This document shows positions 59,155 through 64,000 of a DNA stretch of 64,000 nt, one piece after another; position 1 is the first letter of the stretch; the number at the start of each line of letters is the position of its first letter. Source of the DNA: an uncultured Bacteroidales bacterium (lineage in GTDB: Bacteria > Bacteroidota > Bacteroidia > Bacteroidales > Paludibacteraceae); assembly GCA_934716995.1 (NCBI GenBank), contig CAKUYO010000003.1, forward strand, positions 68,925 through 132,924, given 5' to 3'. The position numbers and the translations under genes are program-made. The notes beneath the pieces are model-generated. The model saw only the letters and a list, made by a program, of their open reading frames with translations. It made no database searches and was not told the DNA's origin.

Positions 59155-59415
59155 TCAGGCTTTGACTTCGTGAATAGCCTCATCCACAGCGGCTTCCAAC
59201 TCCTCGCTTGTGAAATAGTCCTTCACTTTTGCCATCACTTTATTGACAAACGCCTCCAACTCCTCTTTGTTAAGGCTCAGTCCTTTCTCGCGTGCCAAAT
59301 CGGCAATCTGTTTGCGTGTCTCCTCACCGCTCTTCGGTGCAAACAACAATGCACCGGCGGCACCTAACAATACGCCGCCTGCAAATGCAGCCAATACTTT
59401 TCCTAAATTTGCCAT
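59155..59415 (-). CDS. YtxH domain protein
   Basis: 86 residues: an N-terminal glycine-rich transmembrane helix (VLAAFAGGVLLGAAGALLFA), then PKSGEETRKQIADLAREKG, typical of YtxH, and an acidic helix. YtxH proteins are general-stress proteins of unknown mechanism. It heads the three-gene unit with the holin-like and coiled-coil proteins. Confidence 0.88.
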   Translation of the reverse strand: MANLGKVLAAFAGGVLLGAAGALLFAPKSGEETRKQIADLAREKGLSLNKEELEAFVNKVMAKVKDYFTSEELEAAVDEAIHEVKA

Positions 59416-59558
59416 AGTTCATTTCGTTTTTAAGGTATATATTCTTTTTCGTCCCCTCTCTGCAGGGAACCGTTTTGCTCATAATCCGCAAAACCCGTGC
59501 CAAACAATATGCAAAGAATATGCAGAGTATGCAACAAGCGAACTTCGTGCTACCATTT

Positions 59559-59591
59559 ACGTAGAAAAGACGTAGAAAGGACGTAGAAAGA
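59559..59591 (+). repeat. 11-bp array (ACGTAGAAAGG)
   Basis: Three units ACGTAGAAAAG, ACGTAGAAAGG, ACGTAGAAAGA. It lies in the 59416-59830 gap along with a heptamer array and the rpsO promoter. Confidence 0.7.
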
Positions 59592-59645
59592 ATTGCACTT
59601 TACTGATAGGATAATCCGCCTTTTTATGCAGAATATGCACTTTTT

Positions 59646-59673
59646 ATGCATTGTGCATTATGCATTACGCATT
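59646..59673 (-). repeat. Heptamer array (inverted AATGCAY)
   Basis: On the minus strand AATGCGT, AATGCAT, AATGCAC, AATGCAT, six bases before the -33 element of the rpsO promoter. Confidence 0.75.
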
Positions 59674-59678
59674 TTCTT

Positions 59679-59709
59679 TTGTGTATATCAGAAAAAAGTC
59701 GTACCTTTG
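59679..59709 (+). promoter_or_regulatory. Promoter of rpsO
   Basis: TTG (59679-59681), 20 nt, TACCTTTG (59702-59709). The leader of about 115 nt is long enough for the autoregulation known for S15, but I did not identify a specific fold. Confidence 0.75.
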
Positions 59710-59830
59710 CACCCGCTTTTGAATTTTTGTCAAAGGCGGTAGATGTAACATCGTCCGGATAGAAGCACTGTCCATAGTGGCGGACATCGGGCGAGGTTAT
59801 GATTGTTTCATTAAATTATCTTTTTTAGTC

Positions 59831-60100
59831 ATGTATTTGACATCCGAGAAAAAAGCAGAACTCTTTGCCAAGTATGGCAATGATGCCAAGAACACCGGTT
59901 CTGCAGAGAGCCAGATCGCTCTGTTCACTTTCCGTATCAACCACCTTACCGAGCACCTGAAGCAAAACCGCAAGGACTTCGGTACAGAGCGTGCGCTGAC
60001 CAACCTCGTCGGCAAGCGTCGCCGTATGCTGGATTACCTCAAGGAGCGTGACATCGAGCGTTACCGTGCTATCATCAAAGAGTTGGGTATCCGTAAGTAA
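59831..60100 (+). CDS. rpsO: 30S ribosomal protein S15
   Basis: 89 residues from ATG 59831 (an earlier in-frame ATG at 59777 lies in the leader). The family blocks SEKKAELFAKYGNDAKNTGS, AESQIALFTFRINHLTEHLK and LVGKRRRMLDYLKERDIERY are all present. S15 binds 16S rRNA and forms an intersubunit bridge. A terminator follows directly. Confidence 0.97.
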   Translation: MYLTSEKKAELFAKYGNDAKNTGSAESQIALFTFRINHLTEHLKQNRKDFGTERALTNLVGKRRRMLDYLKERDIERYRAIIKELGIRK

Positions 60101-60138
60101 TTCAATACCTCGTGCAGCCTGTCTGCACCTCTTTGCAG

Positions 60139-60172
60139 CAAAAGAAGAGCCGTCCGGTTCTTCTTTTTTTTG
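60139..60172 (+). terminator. Terminator of rpsO
   Basis: 12-bp stem AAAGAAGAGCCG / CGGTTCTTCTTT (60141-60166, one G-U pair) and a T run. Confidence 0.9.
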
Positions 60173-60217
60173 TATATATACCCACAATTAGGGATTAAGT
60201 TTACCGAAAAGGCGGGA

Positions 60218-60248
60218 TTGCAGCAACCGGCAAAAGGCTGTACCTTTG
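60218..60248 (+). promoter_or_regulatory. Promoter of the porin gene
   Basis: TTG (60218-60220), 20 nt, TACCTTTG (60241-60248). The leader of about 140 nt is G/C-rich and can fold (for example GGCGGT with ACCGCC types near 60298-60345). Confidence 0.7.
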
Positions 60249-60394
60249 CATTGTTTTTTGAAAGATGGTTTATTGAATTGTACAAAGTCTTGCAGGGGCG
60301 GTTCTGTCTGCCGAAAGCGCAGACCCGGCGGCAGACCGCCACGGCAAGGCAATGCACCGCGAACCATCGGCAAACAGGCAATTCAGGTATTAGT

Positions 60395-61813
60395 ATGAAA
60401 AGATATATTTATTCATTCTTGCTGCTTTCGGCGAGCGTTCTTCTGCTGCACGCCGAGGACTCCATTGTGGTGTCGCAAACCGATCTGAAAGCACTGCTGG
60501 AGCGCGTGGAGCGTTTGGAGCAGACGCAAAATCAACAGGAGGTATCCCAAAAAACAACTACAGGTCAGGTTACGCCCGCACAGGAACGCACCCGCCGTCT
60601 CACTATCGGCGGGTACGGCGAGGCGACGATGAAACGCTGCTTCTACTCCAACAACTATCTGCGCTACACCTCGCCCGAGAAGTACAAGAACGACCAATAC
60701 GGCGAGTTCGACCTGCCGCACGTGGTGGTGTATATGGGCTACGACTTCGGCAAGGGCTGGTCGATGGGTACGGAGATTGAGTTCGAGCACGGCGGCACCG
60801 AGGCGGCTGTGGAGATTGAGGACGAAGAGGGCGGCGAGTACGAGACCGAGGTGGAACGCGGCGGCGAAGTAGCCTTGGAGCAGTTCTGGCTGCAGAAGTC
60901 GTTCAACCGCTATGCCAACCTGCGTGCGGGGATGCTCATCGTGCCGCTCGGCGGCACCAATGCCCACCATGAGCCCGACCAGTTCTTCGGCGTCTATCGT
61001 CCCGAGGGCGACAACACGATTATCCCCTGTACGTGGCACGACATAGGTATCCAGTTCCACGGACGCTACAAGTGGCTTGGCTATACGGCGCAGTTCCTCC
61101 CCGGACTGGAGAGCGCACAGTTCGGCAACAAGTACTGGATTCACTACGGTTCGGCTTCGGCGTACGAGTTCAAACTCGCCAATTGCTATGCGGGTCTGGC
61201 ACGCTTGGATTTCTATCCGCTCAACAAGCAGGGTTCGGACGCGCTGCGTCTGTCTGTGAGCGGCTATGCGGGCACCTCGTTCCGCAACAACCTGCAGCCG
61301 ACCAACAACACCAAGTATGAGGGTGTGAAAGGACTGGTAACCCTCGGTGCTTTCGACTGGCGGTACAAGGGGCACGGTGTTATCTTCCGCGGCTCGGCTA
61401 TCTACGGACACCTGAGCGATGCCGACAAGATTACCGCCTACAACAAGTCGATGCCGAAGACCTCTGTCTCGAAACGCCAGAACGTAGCGAGCGACGCTTA
61501 TAGTGCTGGTGCAGAGATCGGGTATGATTTCTTCTCGCTCAGCAAGACCTTGCGCGACAAGCAACAGCAGTTCTACCTCTTTGCCCGCTACGACATCTAC
61601 GACGCACAGGCAAAGATTGACGCCAGCCGCAACTACTGGGCGGGACGCCAGAAGATCTCCTGCGGCTTCAACTATTTCCCCATTCCGCACATTGTGGTCA
61701 AAGGCGAGTTCGGCTACGGCATTCTCAACCAGAACCCCCATTCGGAGACAACCTACAACAACGAGCCCTACATCGCCTTGAGCATCAACTATAGCGGTTT
61801 TTTCGAGTTGTAA
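60395..61813 (+). CDS. Outer-membrane porin, phosphate-selective O/P-like
   Basis: 472 residues from ATG 60395, giving a signal peptide (MKRYIYSFLLLSASVLLLHA). A short coiled coil (ALLERVERLEQTQNQQ) leads into a 16-18-strand barrel with TIGGYGEATMKRCFYSNNYL, GYDFGKGWSMGTEIEFEHGG, RAGMLIVPLGGTNAHHEPDQ and a terminal barrel strand ending in FFEL. This layout matches the OprO/OprP-like porins that Bacteroidota use for anionic solutes; the specificity here is not shown. Codons upstream in the same frame lie in the untranslated leader. Confidence 0.85.
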   Translation: MKRYIYSFLLLSASVLLLHAEDSIVVSQTDLKALLERVERLEQTQNQQEVSQKTTTGQVTPAQERTRRLTIGGYGEATMKRCFYSNNYLRYTSPEKYKNDQYGEFDLPHVVVYMGYDFGKGWSMGTEIEFEHGGTEAAVEIEDEEGGEYETEVERGGEVALEQFWLQKSFNRYANLRAGMLIVPLGGTNAHHEPDQFFGVYRPEGDNTIIPCTWHDIGIQFHGRYKWLGYTAQFLPGLESAQFGNKYWIHYGSASAYEFKLANCYAGLARLDFYPLNKQGSDALRLSVSGYAGTSFRNNLQPTNNTKYEGVKGLVTLGAFDWRYKGHGVIFRGSAIYGHLSDADKITAYNKSMPKTSVSKRQNVASDAYSAGAEIGYDFFSLSKTLRDKQQQFYLFARYDIYDAQAKIDASRNYWAGRQKISCGFNYFPIPHIVVKGEFGYGILNQNPHSETTYNNEPYIALSINYSGFFEL

Positions 61814-61923
61814 AGTTGTAAAAAGCCCTTTCCGACCTCCCTTCATAGGGGGATGGAATTGTGTTTTTGTGAATTTGTAGATTGTAATCGTAGAAAATAA
61901 GCAGATACAACTGCTAATTTTAC

Positions 61924-61959
61924 AATAAAAAAGCAGAGATGTTCTTACATCTCTGCTTC
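61924..61959 (-). terminator. Terminator of tRNA-Ser
   Basis: Perfect 11-bp stem AAGCAGAGATG / CATCTCTGCTT followed by TTTTATTG on the minus strand. Confidence 0.9.
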
Positions 61960-61961
61960 TG

Positions 61962-62046
61962 CGGAAAGAGAGGGATTCGAACCCCCGGACCCTCGCAGGT
62001 CAACGGTTTTCAAGACCGCCGCGATCGACCACTCCGCCATCTTTCC
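61962..62046 (-). tRNA. tRNA-Ser (UGA)
   Basis: 85 nt with discriminator G. Acceptor GGAAAGA/TCTTTCC, anticodon arm GCGGT-CTTGAAA-ACCGT giving TGA, a long variable arm (TTGACCTGCGAGGGTCCG) as expected for Ser, and T-arm GGGGGTTCGAATCCCTC. CCA is not encoded. Confidence 0.95.
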
Positions 62047-62071
62047 GGTTCTTTTCCTTCGAAAAAGCGTG

Positions 62072-62102
62072 CAAAGGTACATCTTTTTTATGAAATATGC
62101 AA
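62072..62102 (-). promoter_or_regulatory. Promoter of tRNA-Ser
   Basis: TTG (62102-62100), 20 nt, TACCTTTG (62079-62072) on the minus strand. Confidence 0.75.
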
Positions 62103-62343
62103 ATACCGGTGCATTTTATCCTTAAACGCAGGTCTTCCAAAATTACTTTAGTGCCGTATATTGGACGGGTCGCCCTACCACAATCCTACCACTCCTTTCT
62201 TTTGTATAGTGTTTACCCTGTGGGCACAAAAGTATTATCCTATGCCTCGTCGCAAGCCTATTTCTCCTCGCTCTACAAAATAAATAAACCTCTATGGCAA
62301 GAAAATATGGAAGAATATTGACAAAAATATGTAGGAAATAAGT

Positions 62344-62364
62344 TTTTTTTTTTGGGGGGGGTGG
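62344..62364 (+). repeat. Homopolymer tract T11-12 then G8
   Basis: A run of T then a run of G in the 62103-62477 gap, prone to slippage. The rest of this gap shows no supported gene; the short open frames there look spurious. Confidence 0.6.
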
Positions 62365-62477
62365 GAATTGCCGTTTGATAAGTTATAGGTGGTGTCGGAT
62401 TGCATTTTTGTGGTTTTGTACACGCTTGGATATTTTTTTGGCACGCATATTGTATGGTTTTGTCAGTTTTTATTTCA

Positions 62478-63197
62478 ATGATGATTACAACAACACTTTT
62501 GGCTTGTCTGCTTTTTTGTTCGGCGTTGTGCTTTGCGCAATACACCGACGAACAATTGTATAACGCGTTTCTACAGCAGGATATGTCGGTATGGAGAGAC
62601 TTTGTAACGACTTCGAAATGGGACGAATTGTCCGTAGAAGATCGCAAGAGACTGATTAACTACGAATACGGTTTTCTGGCGGCGGCAATAGATCAGAAAG
62701 ACCCGCACGCCGATGAATATCTGTCGGCTTTCCGTAAACATGTAGAGGACGAATACAAAGAGGGGCATATATCGGAGGCACACTATTGTATGTATATGTC
62801 GTCGGTGAATGCATACGATTTTATGCTCAACAAGTCGCGTCTGTTTTCCGCCGGACTGCAGTCGTTCAAGTTGGTAAAGCGTGCCGCCGAGTTGGCTCCC
62901 GACGACCCGTTCGTGCTGACGCTGAAAGCGAATGTGGATTTCTATGCCCCGTCGGCATTCGGAGGCGACAAGGAGGAAGCACTGAATATGTTTACGCGTG
63001 CGCGCAACCTGTTCCTGAAGAATATGGACTGTACACATCTGTGGAACTATGCGTCGCTGCGTATGTGTATTGCCCAATGCTATGAGAAGACGGGTGATAC
63101 GCAGCGGGCGATTGACGAATGCCGGTCGATATTGAGTGAAATACCCGATTTCCGGTATATCAGGGACGAATATCTGCCTTATTTATTAGAAAAATAG
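62478..63197 (+). CDS. Secreted/periplasmic helical-repeat (TPR-like) protein
   Basis: 239 residues from ATG 62478, giving a signal peptide (MMITTTLLACLLFCSALCFA). The mature part begins QYTDEQLYNAF and is all-helical: LVKRAAELAPDDPFVLTLKA, NLFLKNMDCTHLWNYASLRM and YEKTGDTQRAIDECRSILSE look like TPR units. Such proteins usually mediate complex assembly in the envelope. No catalytic motif. The upstream codons of the frame (from 62400) are hydrophobic and unlikely to be translated. Confidence 0.75.
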   Translation: MMITTTLLACLLFCSALCFAQYTDEQLYNAFLQQDMSVWRDFVTTSKWDELSVEDRKRLINYEYGFLAAAIDQKDPHADEYLSAFRKHVEDEYKEGHISEAHYCMYMSSVNAYDFMLNKSRLFSAGLQSFKLVKRAAELAPDDPFVLTLKANVDFYAPSAFGGDKEEALNMFTRARNLFLKNMDCTHLWNYASLRMCIAQCYEKTGDTQRAIDECRSILSEIPDFRYIRDEYLPYLLEK

Positions 63198-63216
63198 CAT
63201 TATTTTGCAGAATTAT

Positions 63217-63247
63217 TTGCACGTATCGAAAATTTGCAGTAATTTTG
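63217..63247 (+). promoter_or_regulatory. Promoter of tRNA-Gln
   Basis: TTG (63217-63219), 20 nt, TAATTTTG (63240-63247). Confidence 0.7.
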
Positions 63248-63271
63248 CAAACGCTTTCGAGAGAAAGGTAT

Positions 63272-63342
63272 TGCCTAATTGTGTAATGGTAGCACTACAG
63301 ATTCTGGTTCTGTCTGTCTGGGTTCGAATCCTGGTTAGGCAA
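63272..63342 (+). tRNA. tRNA-Gln (CUG)
   Basis: 71 nt. Acceptor TGCCTAA/TTAGGCA with discriminator A; D-arm with GTGTAATGGTAGCAC; anticodon arm ACAGA-TTCTGGT-TCTGT giving CTG; T-arm TGGGTTCGAATCCTG. CCA is not encoded. Confidence 0.93.
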
Positions 63343-63350
63343 CAACAAAA

Positions 63351-63385
63351 AGCCAAGCATACAATAAACGCTTGGCTATTTTTGT
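63351..63385 (+). terminator. Terminator of tRNA-Gln
   Basis: 8-bp stem AGCCAAGC / GCTTGGCT (63351-63377) and a T-rich tail. Confidence 0.85.
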
Positions 63386-63445
63386 ATTTTTGCGGATAAT
63401 ACCTATTGCCGCATTAGTCATAACCATCCAAAATATATTCGCTTT

Positions 63446-64000
63446 ATGAAACGATTTTTTACTTTGTTGGGAGTTGTATGTATGATGCTGTCTGCGTGGG
63501 CTGCTCCGAGACGTTCTGCACTTTCGGTGGCTGCATTGCAGGACGGAAAACTGCCCAAAGATACGGTGGTTTATACTATTCCCAAGACTAACCTGCAAAA
63601 GGGCTATGGTGCCGTGGTGATAGACGGAGAGATAGAAGGAGAAGTGATTGCCAGCGCGCTTATCTATACGACCAATATCGTGGGGACTTACACCTCGGAA
63701 GACTTTGAGATGGTGTACAGTACGTTTGTGCGTTTTCCGAACAAGCCTAACGAGGGTGATTCTACCTTTGTGGACGCCATAGATTGCTCGGCGGTGGTGT
63801 CGATAGACAAAGGGGCTTACCATTTCGACATCTCAATGTTAGGAATGGACTCCATACTCTACCGGTTGCACATGTATCACCCTGTTTCCTCGTCGGCGGT
63901 TACGGATACGGTGGATATAGCCATCAACAATCTGTCGATTGACCTGTCGGCAGTAGGTTTTATGAACACCTTTTTTCTGGACGGCAGCAATGATGATTAT
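63446..64000 (+). CDS. Secreted protein of unknown function (3' end outside window)
   Basis: An open frame from ATG 63446 to the edge, 185 residues seen. It starts with a signal peptide (MKRFFTLLGVVCMMLSAWAA) and continues with alternating beta strands (KGYGAVVIDGEIEGEVIASA, then EDFEMVYSTFVRFPNK) and DTVDIAINNLSIDLSAVGFM. No family recognised; the style is that of exported Bacteroidales proteins. Whether it ends in a sorting motif cannot be seen. Confidence 0.75.
   Translation, partial: MKRFFTLLGVVCMMLSAWAAPRRSALSVAALQDGKLPKDTVVYTIPKTNLQKGYGAVVIDGEIEGEVIASALIYTTNIVGTYTSEDFEMVYSTFVRFPNKPNEGDSTFVDAIDCSAVVSIDKGAYHFDISMLGMDSILYRLHMYHPVSSSAVTDTVDIAINNLSIDLSAVGFMNTFFLDGSNDDY

Noticed and set aside
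7126..59673. Tandem arrays considered as CRISPR
   Set aside because: Units are 7-11 bp without spacers, and no cas genes are present.
62097..62321. 74-codon frame after tRNA-Ser
   Set aside because: It overlaps the tRNA-Ser promoter region and has no start signal.

Overview
The window is a chromosomal segment of a Bacteroidales-type bacterium. The evidence is a type IX secretion (T9SS) core operon, cargo proteins with a recurrent C-terminal sorting motif, a SusD-like lipoprotein, a Na+-NQR operon, a MurF-Alr fusion gene, and at least eighteen promoters that match the Bacteroidota form (TTG, exactly 20 nt, TAnnTTTG). GC content is moderate and gene density is high. I cannot name the genus; an uncultured gut- or rumen-type Bacteroidales is a guess.

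Layout. 1-5.6 kb, minus strand: DUF2795 gene, porP, gldK/porK, gldL/porL, gldM/porM and the start of gldN/porN. 5.7-7.1 kb, minus: cobalamin adenosyltransferase and a methyltransferase. 7.1-14.7 kb, plus: TPM-domain protein, LemA, HflX, CTP synthase, HPRT, phosphohexomutase. 14.7-21.8 kb, minus: secreted protein, tRNA-Val, PAP2 phosphatase, FucP-like permease, DPP-IV-like peptidase, another secreted protein. 21.8-28.2 kb, plus: nqrABCDEF. 28.3-31.9 kb, plus: rpmB-rpmG-DUF4295, MurF-Alr fusion, an ABC ATPase. 32.1-33.6 kb, minus: a possible small RNA, a metallophosphoesterase and gldF. 33.7-43.5 kb, minus: a secreted phosphoesterase locus (two large calcineurin-like phosphoesterases, a beta-helix protein, a SusD without SusC, a small secreted protein). 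44.1-46.4 kb, plus: two deoxynucleoside kinases and a Xer recombinase. 46.5-50.3 kb: an AT-rich accessory block with a BspA-like protein, a small ORF, an apparently structured RNA of about 440 nt, and an AAA/DUF4143 ATPase bracketed by two 41-nt palindromes. 50.4-60.1 kb: murI (minus), then dnaN, DnaQ-like exonuclease, DUF4954, RNase Z, RadA, HPF (plus), a YtxH/holin-like trio (minus), rpsO (plus). 60.2-64 kb: porin, tRNA-Ser, TPR-like protein, tRNA-Gln and a truncated secreted protein.

How it fits together. The T9SS core at the left end would export the CTD-bearing secreted proteins encoded at 14.7, 33.7, 36.5, 39.2, 40.3 and 46.5 kb. Na+-NQR supplies respiratory sodium pumping, and its NqrC carries an unusual N-terminal rubredoxin-like zinc/iron ribbon. 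The remaining genes are mostly housekeeping: nucleotide synthesis, replication clamp, repair, translation and cell-wall precursors.

The most unusual features are: (1) many short tandem-repeat arrays with unit lengths of 7, 8, 9 and 11 bp. They fill intergenic gaps, supply start or stop codons, and in three genes (murF-alr, PAP2, murI) sit in frame inside the coding sequence; (2) a promoter- and terminator-bounded RNA with a closing stem at 48.3-48.8 kb; (3) the palindrome-bracketed ATPase cassette next to it; (4) the rubredoxin-NqrC fusion; (5) a MurF-Alr fusion whose MurF half is badly shortened. All identifications come from reading the sequence and knowledge of the families; no database search was possible.
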